A stretch of DNA of 6,851 nt from Prevotellaceae bacterium UBA4359 (GCA_002393555.1 DGSP01000084.1:15928-22778), one strand, 5' to 3'; positions 1 through 5,716 are shown, counted from the first letter of the stretch. Notes: a model not told the origin generated them from the letters alone. Program-made: numbers and translations.

Positions 1-108
1 TTTTTTATTTTTTCTTGTTTTTCTAAAGCCCGCGAAGCGGTAAAAAAGATTTCCGAACCGTAAGTTCTCTTACACCGAACTCACGTTAAACCCGAATCGG
101 ATTAAAAC
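1..108. other. AT-rich intergenic stretch, no gene recognised
   Basis: T-rich at its start, with two very small hairpins: CCGC-GAA-GCGG at 30-40 and GTAAG-TTCT-CTTAC at 60-73. The hexamer CCGAAC occurs twice (53-58 and 75-80). Read on the minus strand, the far end becomes A-rich, which would suit the leader of another minus-strand gene beyond the window edge, but nothing here proves that. No coding region, RNA gene or convincing promoter is seen. Confidence 0.5.
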
Positions 109-177
109 AAGCGTACCCCTCGACTACGATGTGGCGTACCCGAGGGGTACGGCATGTCGTAGTCGAGGGGTACGCTT
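109..177. repeat. 69-nt near-perfect palindrome downstream of tyrA
   Basis: Two perfectly complementary 21-nt arms lie at 109-129 and 157-177. The space between them continues the pairing: 130-133 pairs with 153-156 (two pairs are G-T), 134/152 is a mismatch, and 135-141 pairs with 145-151 around a GAG loop at 142-144. The stem is therefore about 32 pairs with one mismatch. The block GTACCCCTCG or its complement occurs three times (113-122, 141-150, 164-173), so the inner hairpin repeats part of the outer one. It begins 33 nt past the tyrA stop and may terminate the operon mRNA or protect its 3' end. After the stem on the minus strand there is only a short run (GTTTTAATCC), which is weak for an intrinsic terminator. 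A dispersed palindromic repeat is the other reading. The structure is seen directly; the role is inferred. Confidence 0.85.
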
Positions 178-210
178 CTCTCGATTGATAAAAAAATGAT
201 AGGAGGAACT

Positions 211-987
211 TTACTTGATGTTCTTCCTGATTTTGGTCAGATACTGCTGCATGTGTTCCTCGTCGCGGGTGTCGATGATTTCGATGAGTTCTTTCATCTC
301 TCGGCGGATTTGCTCCACTTGGCCTTTGGTGTAGGGGTTGAAGAGGATTTCGCGCAGCAGGGTGTCGTCCTCGCTGAGTACTCCTTTGGCTATCTTCATG
401 TGACGCTTGAAGGTGGTGCCTGGGGCATCCTGATGCTTCATCACGGCAGCGAAGGCGAAGGTGGAGATGAAGGGGATGGAGAGAGAGTAGGCCACGGTCT
501 GGTCGTGTTCCTCGAAGGTGTATTCGAAGATGTTGAGGCCGAGCCGCTGATAGAGATCCTTGAAGAAGCAACGTCCCATGTAGTCTCCTTCGTTGATGAT
601 GATGGCATTCTCATCGCTCAGTTTGCCGAGGTTGGCAAAGGTGGGACCGAACATGGGGTGGGTGCTCACGTAGTGGAAGCCGCTCTTTTCGTAGTACTCC
701 TTGAAGCCCGTCTTCACCGAAGAGATGTCGGAGAGGATGCAGTATTCCTTGGGCAGATAGGGGATGACTTGGTCAAATACTTGCAATGTGTATTTGAGGC
801 TGACGGCGTTGATGACGAGGTCTGCCCTGAAGTTGCCTATCTCTTCCAGCGAGGTGAACCGCTGGGTGTTGTACATGAAACGAAGTCGCTTGGGGTCTAT
901 GTCATAGACGGCCACTTCGTGGTCGAACGACAGCAGGTCGGTGAAGAACGACCCCATCTTGCCTGCTCCTAATATCAGTATTTTCAT
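211..987 (-). CDS. tyrA: Prephenate dehydrogenase
   Basis: A 258-residue protein that oxidatively decarboxylates prephenate to 4-hydroxyphenylpyruvate with NAD(P), the step committing carbon to tyrosine; expected in the cytoplasm. The N-terminus is a Rossmann fold: MKILILGAGKMG has the GxGxxG loop at residues 7-12, and Asp29 ends the second strand (VAVYD), which favours NAD. DISSVK (87-92) and HPMFGP (110-115) are typical of this family; His110 matches the catalytic His of the HPMFGP motif in E. coli TyrA. The C-terminal half is the helical dimerisation region. There is no fused chorismate mutase and no ACT domain; here the mutase is on the DAHP synthase. ATG at 987 is chosen because the nucleotide-binding strand starts there; a longer in-frame start (GTG at 1101) would read through the repeat element. 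Last gene of the aromatic operon, separated from the gene before it by that repeat. Confidence 0.95.
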   Translation of the reverse strand: MKILILGAGKMGSFFTDLLSFDHEVAVYDIDPKRLRFMYNTQRFTSLEEIGNFRADLVINAVSLKYTLQVFDQVIPYLPKEYCILSDISSVKTGFKEYYEKSGFHYVSTHPMFGPTFANLGKLSDENAIIINEGDYMGRCFFKDLYQRLGLNIFEYTFEEHDQTVAYSLSIPFISTFAFAAVMKHQDAPGTTFKRHMKIAKGVLSEDDTLLREILFNPYTKGQVEQIRREMKELIEIIDTRDEEHMQQYLTKIRKNIK

Positions 988-1142
988 ACAGACCCTTCCC
1001 CCACCTCCCCTGCGGGGGGAGGAGTAGAATGTTAGTGGGGGAGATTCTACTTTTGTTGATATTGATGTGGTGACCACTCCCTCCAAGACCCGCCCCCACA
1101 AGTGAGGGTTAGGGTTAAGGTTTGGGTTAAGAGAGGGTCTTT
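988..1142. repeat. MITE-like GC-rich repeat, copy 1 (between DAHP synthase and tyrA)
   Basis: This copy fills the whole gap between the DAHP synthase stop (1141-1143) and the tyrA ATG. Parts shared with the copy at 2206-2359, in the same order and orientation: a GACC..CTCCCC left end with a hairpin (1004-1010 pairing with 1016-1022), an inner inverted repeat AGTAGAAT (1023-1030) / ATTCTACT (1044-1051) around a G-rich loop, the 16-nt block GGTGACCACTCCCTCC (1069-1084), and a right end AGGGTCTTT that is the inverse of the AAAGACC left end of copy 2. The right end is degenerate and expanded by a GGGTTA-like run (1106-1130). No ORF is found in it, so if mobile it would depend on a transposase elsewhere. 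The MITE or REP label is inference; the repetition is seen directly. Confidence 0.8.
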
Positions 1143-2205
1143 ACTTATTGATGATTTCAATTTGTTGATGTACACTCTCTTCGTGGATGCTTTCAAACAC
1201 CTTGGCTACGAAGTCGGGACTCATGCCGCAGAGGGAGCCTTGCACTCCGCGCTTGGAGAGTATCTCGTTGTAGCGGGTGGCCTGCAAGACGGTCATGTTA
1301 TGTTCTTTCTTGTAGTGGCCAATCTCGCGGCACACACGCATGCGCTTGGCGAGGATGTCCATGAGTTGGTTGTCCAGTTCGTCAATCTGCTTGCGCATGC
1401 TGGTCAGTCCCTCGGTGGTGGTGTGTTCGTCGCGGATGACGAGCAGGGAGAGGATGTAGTCGAGCACTTCGGGTGTCACCTGCTGCTTGGCATCGCTCCA
1501 TGCCTTGTCGGGGTCGCAGTGGGCCTCCACAATCAGTCCGTCGAAACCGAGGTCCATGGCCTGCTGGCAGAGTGGGGCTATGAGTTCGCGACGTCCGCCG
1601 ATGTGTGAGGGGTCGCAGATGATGGGCAAGTTGGGTATGCGGCGGTGCAGTTCGATGGGAATCTGCCACATGGGGGCGTTGCGGTAAATCTTCTGCTCGT
1701 AGGAGGAGAAGCCTCGGTGGATGGCTCCCATGCGCTTTACGCCAGCCTGGTTGATGCGCTCCAAGGCACCAATCCACAACTCAATGTCGGGATTGACAGG
1801 GTTTTTCACGAACACAGGCACATCCACACCCTTCAGCGCATCGGCCAATGCCTGCACGGCAAAGGGGTTGGCAGTGGTGCGTGCTCCAATCCAGAGGATG
1901 TCCATGTCATATTTCAGTGCCAGTTCCACGTGTTCAGGTGTGGCGACTTCAGTGGAGATGAGCATGTGGGTTTCTTCCTTCACCTGCTTCATCCAGGGCA
2001 GTGCCTTCTCGCCATTGCCTTCAAAACCTCCTGGTTTGGTGCGTGGTTTCCACACTCCGGCACGGAAGTTGTGACAGCCTTTCATGGCCAGTTCACGTGC
2101 AGTTTCCATCACTTGCTCCTCTGTCTCGGCGGAGCATGGGCCAGCAATCACGAACGGACGTTCGTTGTCGCTTGGCAAATTTAGGGGTTCAAGTTCGAGT
2201 TCCAT
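1141..2205 (-). CDS. aroF: Bifunctional DAHP synthase (type I beta) / chorismate mutase
   Basis: A 354-residue two-domain enzyme. Residues about 1-260 are a 3-deoxy-7-phosphoheptulonate synthase barrel, joining PEP and erythrose 4-phosphate at the entry to the shikimate pathway. It shows FVIAGPCSAE (18-27, metal-ligand Cys24), KPRTKP (53-58), and the DPSHIGGRR and EAHCDPDKA loops. It begins almost at the barrel, without an N-terminal ACT or ferredoxin-like extension. Residues about 268-354 are an AroQ-type helical chorismate mutase (chorismate to prephenate), with Arg271, Arg288, Lys299 and Arg311 spaced like the active-site Arg11, Arg28, Lys39 and Arg51 of the E. coli mutase, and a Gln near 347-348. 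In the related Prevotella nigrescens enzyme, as I recall, the fused mutase is how prephenate inhibits the synthase; the same is likely here. The start MELELEPLNL at 2205 follows the repeat element by no gap. The symbol aroF is conventional, not proven. Confidence 0.95.
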   Translation of the reverse strand: MELELEPLNLPSDNERPFVIAGPCSAETEEQVMETARELAMKGCHNFRAGVWKPRTKPGGFEGNGEKALPWMKQVKEETHMLISTEVATPEHVELALKYDMDILWIGARTTANPFAVQALADALKGVDVPVFVKNPVNPDIELWIGALERINQAGVKRMGAIHRGFSSYEQKIYRNAPMWQIPIELHRRIPNLPIICDPSHIGGRRELIAPLCQQAMDLGFDGLIVEAHCDPDKAWSDAKQQVTPEVLDYILSLLVIRDEHTTTEGLTSMRKQIDELDNQLMDILAKRMRVCREIGHYKKEHNMTVLQATRYNEILSKRGVQGSLCGMSPDFVAKVFESIHEESVHQQIEIINK

Positions 2206-2359
2206 AAAGACCCCCTCCCCGCTCCCCCTGTGAGGGGGAGAGTAGAATGTTTTGTGGGGAGGATTCTACTAATATGTTTATTTTATATTTATGTTGAATG
2301 CTAAGAGTTGACGGTGACCACTCCCTCCCTCACAGGGAGGGTGAGGGGAGGGTCTCTTT
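2206..2359. repeat. MITE-like GC-rich repeat, copy 2 (between aminotransferase and DAHP synthase)
   Basis: This is the better-preserved copy. The left end (2206-2240) and right end (2321-2359) are imperfect inverted repeats of about 35-39 nt, and each holds its own hairpin: 2222-2229 pairs with 2233-2240, and 2323-2330 pairs with 2334-2341, eight pairs each. Inside are AGTAGAAT (2241-2248) / ATTCTACT (2263-2270), an AT-rich stretch (2271-2300) and the block GGTGACCACTCCCTCC (2313-2328), identical in copy 1. Its left edge touches the DAHP synthase ATG, and its right end covers the last codons and the stop of the aminotransferase. No ORF is found inside. Being transcribed within the operon, its hairpins would be part of the mRNA and could affect processing or translation; that is inference. 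Confidence 0.85.
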
Positions 2360-3508
2360 GATTCTTTCCAATGCGAGTTCCATTTTTTCGTCTTTGGCAC
2401 AGAGCGAGATGCGGATGTATCGCTTGCCGTTCGAGCCGAAGATGAAGCCGGGAGTGATGAACACGCGGGCTTCGTGCAGCACCTTTTCGGTCAGGTCTTC
2501 CACATCGGCATAGGTGTCAGGGATGCGTCCCCAGAGGAACATTCCCTGCTGCTTCGGGTCGAAGGTACAGCCGAGGGTGGTCATGATTTCCTCGGCAATC
2601 TTGCGACGGGTTGCATACGTCTCGATGTTGGCGTGTGTGTGCCATGCCTCCGTATTCTCGTATGCCTGTGCAGCAGCCAGTTGAAGCGGACGGAAAGTGC
2701 CGGAGTCGATGTTGCTCTTAATCTTCAGAATCCACTGGACGAAGGTGCTGTTGGTTGCCAGCATGCCTACACGCCATCCGGGCATGTTGTGGCTCTTCGA
2801 CATGGAGTTGAACTCGATGCAGCACTCCTTGGCCCCCGGCACTTGCAGGATGCTCAGGTGCTCCTCGCGGTTCAGGATGAACGAGTAGGGGTTGTCGTTC
2901 ACCACCACGATGTTGTGCTTCTTGGCGAACGCCACAATCTTCTCATAGAGTTCGCGAGTGGCACGTCCGCCAGTGGGCATGTTGGGATAGTTTGTCCACA
3001 TGAGTTTCACCCCCGACAGGTCCATTGCCTCCAACTGCTCAAAGTCAGGTTGCCAGCCGTTGCTCTCCAAGAGGTCGTAGTTCACAATCTCCTGACCCAG
3101 AATCTTGCTCAGCGAAGTGTAGGTGGGGTAGCCCGGATTCGGCACCAACACCTTGTCGCCAGGGTTGCACAGGGCGAGGGTTACGTGCAGGATGCCCTCC
3201 TTGCTGCCGATGAGGGGCTGAATCTCAGTGGCAGGGTCGAGTTCCACCCCATACCAACGCTGGTAGAATCCTGCCATCGCCTTTCGCAGTTCTGGGATTC
3301 CCACCGTGGGCTGATAGCCGTGGGCATCGGCCTTCTTAGCATTCTCGCAGAGCACGTCAATCGTCTCCGCACTGGGTGGCATGTCGGGCGACCCGATGGC
3401 AAGCGAGATGATGTCCTTACCCTCGGCATTGAGTTTTGCCACTTCCTTCAGTTTTCTCGAAAAGTAATACTCGCTCACAAGCGAGAGTCTGTCTGCTGGT
3501 TGTATCAT
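2330..3508 (-). CDS. PLP-dependent class I/II aminotransferase (aromatic amino acid synthesis)
   Basis: A 392-residue fold-type I aminotransferase, full length for the aspartate/aromatic aminotransferase superfamily. Visible landmarks: a GYQPTVGIPELR segment (64-75), NYPNMPTG (173-180, cofactor-binding Asn176), NDNPY (204-208, Asp205 and Tyr208 for the pyridine ring), SMSKSHNMPGWR (235-246, Schiff-base Lys238 and phosphate-binding Arg246), and YIRIS (364-368, substrate-carboxylate Arg366). Placed between prephenate dehydratase and DAHP synthase, it most likely transaminates phenylpyruvate and 4-hydroxyphenylpyruvate to Phe and Tyr; the sequence alone does not fix the substrate, and an aspartate, LL-diaminopimelate-like or prephenate aminotransferase role cannot be excluded. 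Its ATG overlaps the pheA stop (ATGA at 3505-3508), implying coupled translation. The last residues (ETLPSPSL) and the TGA stop are encoded by the repeat element, so the natural C-terminus may have been replaced. Confidence 0.93.
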   Translation of the reverse strand: MIQPADRLSLVSEYYFSRKLKEVAKLNAEGKDIISLAIGSPDMPPSAETIDVLCENAKKADAHGYQPTVGIPELRKAMAGFYQRWYGVELDPATEIQPLIGSKEGILHVTLALCNPGDKVLVPNPGYPTYTSLSKILGQEIVNYDLLESNGWQPDFEQLEAMDLSGVKLMWTNYPNMPTGGRATRELYEKIVAFAKKHNIVVVNDNPYSFILNREEHLSILQVPGAKECCIEFNSMSKSHNMPGWRVGMLATNSTFVQWILKIKSNIDSGTFRPLQLAAAQAYENTEAWHTHANIETYATRRKIAEEIMTTLGCTFDPKQQGMFLWGRIPDTYADVEDLTEKVLHEARVFITPGFIFGSNGKRYIRISLCAKDEKMELALERIKETLPSPSL

Positions 3509-4353
3509 TGTTTTATTGTGCTTTTTCCTTCCTTATACTCTCCCAACACCTTCAGTTGCTTGGTCAGCGGGCGCACCGCGTCGATACTCTGGCGGTAGCG
3601 TGTGTAGTCGTCATACATCACATCGATGTAGAACATATACTCCCACTCCCTTCCGATGATAGGCAGCGACTGAATCTTGGTCAGGTTGATTTTGTAGAAC
3701 GAGAAGATGCTCAGCACTTGTGAGAGGGAGCCTTCGCTATGAGGCAGGCTGAACACGATGCTCGACTTGTTCGACTGGCTCGGCTTGCACAGTTCCTCCG
3801 CCAGCCACGGGTCGGCCAGCACCAGAAAGCGGGTGAAATTGTGCTTGTTCGTCTCGATGCCTTCCTCCAGAATCTTCATCCCGTAGAGTGGGGCGGCAAA
3901 CTTCGAGCAGATAGCCGCATGCCCCCTCAGACCGTTCTCGCTGATGTTCTTGGCAGAACCCGCCGTGTCATCCGTCTCCACAATCTTCAGCCCAGCGTGT
4001 TTCTTCAGGAAGTCGCGGCACTGCATCAGTGCCACAGGGTGCGAGTTCACCTCCGTGATGTCCTCCCAATCATCCTCGGGCAGACACATGATGCTGTGCG
4101 AGATGCGCAATTTATGCTCGCCCACAATCTGCATGCCGCTTTCGCGCATCAGTTCGTAGTTGTGGAGCAGCGACCCCGCAATCGTGTTCTCAATCGCCAC
4201 CATGCCAATCACACTCGAGTCCTGCTTCATCTCGTCAAACACCTGCTCGAACGTGTCGCAGCAAATCAACTCGATGTCCTCATTCTCGAAGTAGCAGTGG
4301 CTCGCCACATCGTGGTAACTGCCAATCTCTCCCTGTATCGCAATTCTTCTCAT
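3505..4353 (-). CDS. pheA: Prephenate dehydratase with C-terminal ACT domain
   Basis: A 282-residue monofunctional prephenate dehydratase, converting prephenate to phenylpyruvate, the step committing carbon to phenylalanine. The catalytic part (about 1-185) shows IQGEIGSYHD (6-15), AIENTIAGS (53-61), NSHPVALMQC (103-112), DDTAGSA (128-134) and NFTRF (172-176), with the TRF triad typical of the catalytic site. The ACT domain (about 197-275) has the GSL turn (208-210) and IQSLP (227-231) where many Phe-sensing dehydratases have ESRP, so binding of Phe should be similar in place but may differ in detail. There is no chorismate mutase domain, unlike E. coli PheA. ATG at 4353 is chosen since MRRIAIQGEIGS begins the first strand; an in-frame ATG at 4386 lies in the loop of the attenuator hairpin and is improbable. 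First structural gene of the operon, behind the leader. Confidence 0.96.
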   Translation of the reverse strand: MRRIAIQGEIGSYHDVASHCYFENEDIELICCDTFEQVFDEMKQDSSVIGMVAIENTIAGSLLHNYELMRESGMQIVGEHKLRISHSIMCLPEDDWEDITEVNSHPVALMQCRDFLKKHAGLKIVETDDTAGSAKNISENGLRGHAAICSKFAAPLYGMKILEEGIETNKHNFTRFLVLADPWLAEELCKPSQSNKSSIVFSLPHSEGSLSQVLSIFSFYKINLTKIQSLPIIGREWEYMFYIDVMYDDYTRYRQSIDAVRPLTKQLKVLGEYKEGKSTIKQ

Positions 4354-4371
4354 ATATATTATATATAATGT
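4354..4371 (-). promoter_or_regulatory. AU-rich translation start region of pheA
   Basis: Between the T run of the attenuator hairpin and the pheA ATG there are 18 nt made almost only of A and T, including the palindrome ATTATATATAAT. There is no Shine-Dalgarno site, as usual in Bacteroidetes, where AT-rich unstructured leaders support initiation. Confidence 0.5.
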
Positions 4372-4398
4372 AAAAGCCCCACTCATCAGAGCGGGGCT
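4372..4398 (-). terminator. Attenuator terminator hairpin upstream of pheA
   Basis: On the minus strand the RNA is AGCCCCGCUC-UGAU-GAGUGGGGCU followed by UUU and then ACAUU. The stem has ten pairs (4389-4398 with 4375-4384) around a four-base loop. One pair is G-U on this strand but would be an A-C mismatch on the other, so the hairpin is built for minus-strand RNA. The T run is short (4375-4372), which gives a moderate terminator. It sits between the aromatic leader peptide and pheA, 18 nt before the start codon, where termination would shut off the whole Phe/Tyr operon. Confidence 0.8.
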
Positions 4399-4457
4399 AT
4401 ATTGTTATTCTCTATGTATCTGTCGCATGATTGATTCAACACATAACTACCCGCTCT
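4388..4457 (-). promoter_or_regulatory. Candidate antiterminator pairing
   Basis: AGAGCGGG (4457-4450) is exactly complementary to CCCGCUCU (4395-4388), which includes most of the 5' arm of the terminator. The two structures cannot form together. The upstream strand starts at the last base of the leader peptide stop codon, so a ribosome finishing the peptide would cover it and let the terminator form, while a ribosome held at the Tyr/Phe codons would leave it free. A further five pairs, GUUAU (4447-4443) with AUAAC (4408-4404), could extend the stem across an uneven internal loop. I see no clear earlier hairpin that would sequester this strand when the leader is not translated. Confidence 0.65.
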
Positions 4458-4513
4458 TACTCGTTGCTAAAGTAAAAGTAAAAATAGTAATATGCGTTAA
4501 ACAATGACTTCAT
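4457..4513 (-). CDS. Tyr/Phe-rich leader peptide of the aromatic operon
   Basis: An 18-residue ORF: MKSLFNAYYYFYFYFSNE, stop TAA. It has five Tyr (8, 9, 10, 12, 14) and four Phe (5, 11, 13, 15), with residues 8-15 all aromatic. The ATG lies 21 nt after the promoter -7 element, preceded by an A-rich stretch (AAGAAAAAAGAC) suited to Bacteroidetes initiation. Tyr and Phe are the two end products of the operon downstream. The peptide probably has no function of its own; translation through it would report the supply of charged tRNA-Tyr and tRNA-Phe, as the leader peptides of the E. coli pheA, trp and his operons do for their amino acids. It is too short for ordinary gene callers. No RNA or protein evidence is available here, so expression is inferred. 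Confidence 0.85.
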   Translation of the reverse strand: MKSLFNAYYYFYFYFSNE

Positions 4514-4534
4514 GTCTTTTTTCTTAAATCGCTG

Positions 4535-4565
4535 CAAAAGTACACACTTTCTCTGAAACTGCAAA
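4535..4565 (-). promoter_or_regulatory. Bacteroidetes-type promoter of the Phe/Tyr operon
   Basis: On the minus strand, TTTG (4565-4562) is followed after 19 nt by TACTTTTG (4542-4535). This fits the Bacteroidetes primary sigma consensus of a TTTG -33 element and a TAnnTTTG -7 element in both sequence and spacing. Transcription would start a few bases downstream, near 4527-4530, giving a leader of about 175 nt before pheA that contains the peptide ORF and the attenuator. No second promoter of this quality was noticed within the operon. Confidence 0.85.
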
Positions 4566-4608
4566 CATTTTTCTAAAAAAAATGCACTTTCGATGGAAAA
4601 AAGTTTTT

Positions 4609-5709
4609 TTATCTCAGATTTTCCTTGAAGAACGCTTCCATCTTATCGTAAGGAATCACACCAGCCTCGTCATCGTAGAGGTCAACGTGGGAGGCTCCGG
4701 GGATGATGAGCAGTTCCTTGTTTCCTTCCACGGCACTTTTCCCCTCCACGTGCTTGCCAGTCATCTTCTCAAAAGCATACTCTGAGAAATAGCGTGAGTG
4801 AGCCTTCTCGCCGTGAATGAGCAGCACGGGATTCTCAATCTCCTGTGCCCATGCCAGCAGGGGCTGGTTCATGAACGACTGGCAGCCGATGACGTTCCAG
4901 CCGTCGTTGGAGTTGCCACTTCGCTCGTGATAGCCGCGCTTGGTCTTGTAGTAGGCGTGGTAGTCTTTCACAAACCAAGGAGCATCTTCAGGCAGTGGGT
5001 CAATCACGCCGCCAGCACGTTTGTAGGTGCCGTTCTTGTAGTCCTCCGTGCGTTGTGCAGCCATCGCCTTACGCTTTTCCATACGTTGTGCAGGTGTGTC
5101 TTCGCTCTTGAAGTAACCCTCCACATTCACCTTGCTCATGTCGTACATGGTGGAGGCAACCGTTGCCTTGATGCGTGGGTCGATGGCAGCCGCATTCACA
5201 GCCATGCCACCAAAGCCACAGATGCCGATGATGCCGATGCGCTCGGCATCCACGTTGTCTTGAGTGGAGAGGAAATCAACGGCGGCAAGGAAGTCTTCGG
5301 TGTTGATGTCAGGAGATGCCATGCGGCGGGGTTCGCCACCGCTCTCACCTGTGAAAGAGGGATCGAAGGCGATGGTCAGGAAACCACGCTCTGCCATGTG
5401 CTGAGCATAGAGACCGCTCGACTGCTCCTTTACGGCTCCGAAAGGTCCAGAGACCGCAATGGCAGCCAGTTTGCCTTCTGCATTCTTGGGGGTGTACATG
5501 TCTGCCGCCAGTTCAATGCCATAGCGGTTGTGGAACGTCACCTTCTTGTGCTCCACCTTGTCACTCTTGGGGAACGTCTTGTCCCACTCTTGTGTTAATT
5601 TCAATGTTGTTTTCATGCTATCTAAATCGTTTGATGAGTTGTTGCCTTTTGTCGTGCATGCTGCCAGCATTCCGCCCAGCAGCGCCACTGATAAAATAAC
5701 GTGTTTCAT
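4609..5709 (-). CDS. Lipoprotein alpha/beta hydrolase (dienelactone hydrolase/YcjY-like)
   Basis: A 366-residue exported protein. Residues 1-18 form a lipoprotein signal (KHVILSVALLGGMLAAC) with lipidated Cys18, then a Ser/Asn-rich linker. The rest is an alpha/beta hydrolase: a first strand region (LAAIAVSGPFG, 82-91), DPSFTGESGG (116-125) with a turn common in this group, the nucleophile elbow IGICGFGG (161-168) with Cys164 in the usual nucleophile place, PVLLIHGE (294-301), and SHVDLYD (340-346) with the likely catalytic His341. A Cys nucleophile recalls dienelactone hydrolase, but the residue two after it is Phe, not the usual Gly or other small residue. The substrate is unknown; an ester- or lactone-type bond is only a family-level guess. 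It starts 7 nt after the flavodoxin-like gene, so the two are likely one operon. The stop is followed by runs of A and T without a convincing terminator stem. Confidence 0.88.
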   Translation of the reverse strand: MKHVILSVALLGGMLAACTTKGNNSSNDLDSMKTTLKLTQEWDKTFPKSDKVEHKKVTFHNRYGIELAADMYTPKNAEGKLAAIAVSGPFGAVKEQSSGLYAQHMAERGFLTIAFDPSFTGESGGEPRRMASPDINTEDFLAAVDFLSTQDNVDAERIGIIGICGFGGMAVNAAAIDPRIKATVASTMYDMSKVNVEGYFKSEDTPAQRMEKRKAMAAQRTEDYKNGTYKRAGGVIDPLPEDAPWFVKDYHAYYKTKRGYHERSGNSNDGWNVIGCQSFMNQPLLAWAQEIENPVLLIHGEKAHSRYFSEYAFEKMTGKHVEGKSAVEGNKELLIIPGASHVDLYDDEAGVIPYDKMEAFFKENLR

Positions 5710-5716
5710 GCCCTAT

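Noticed and set aside
196..972. Long plus-strand open frame opposite tyrA
   Set aside because: It is the complement of a clearly recognised gene, and its translation has no recognisable motifs. The same holds for other long plus-strand frames opposite pheA, the aminotransferase and the hydrolase.
1048..1055. TACTTTTG on the plus strand in repeat copy 1, matching the TAnnTTTG promoter element
   Set aside because: There is no TTTG element 19-21 nt upstream, and no plus-strand gene follows; the match comes from the inner repeat ATTCTACT followed by TTTG.
988..1101. Longer tyrA starting at GTG 1101
   Set aside because: The extra 38 residues are low-complexity translation of the repeat, and the nucleotide-binding strand begins at the ATG at 987.
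2176..2183. CAAATTTA, a TAnnTTTG match on the minus strand near the DAHP synthase start
   Set aside because: It lies inside the coding region, past the start codon, and has no -33 partner at the right distance.
4354..4386. Longer pheA starting at ATG 4386
   Set aside because: That ATG is in the loop of the attenuator hairpin, and the extra residues have no family match; MRRIAIQG is the natural N-terminus.
4566..4608. A/T runs after the hydrolase as a terminator
   Set aside because: There are T runs but no GC-rich stem before them; the region may simply be an AT-rich promoter upstream sequence.
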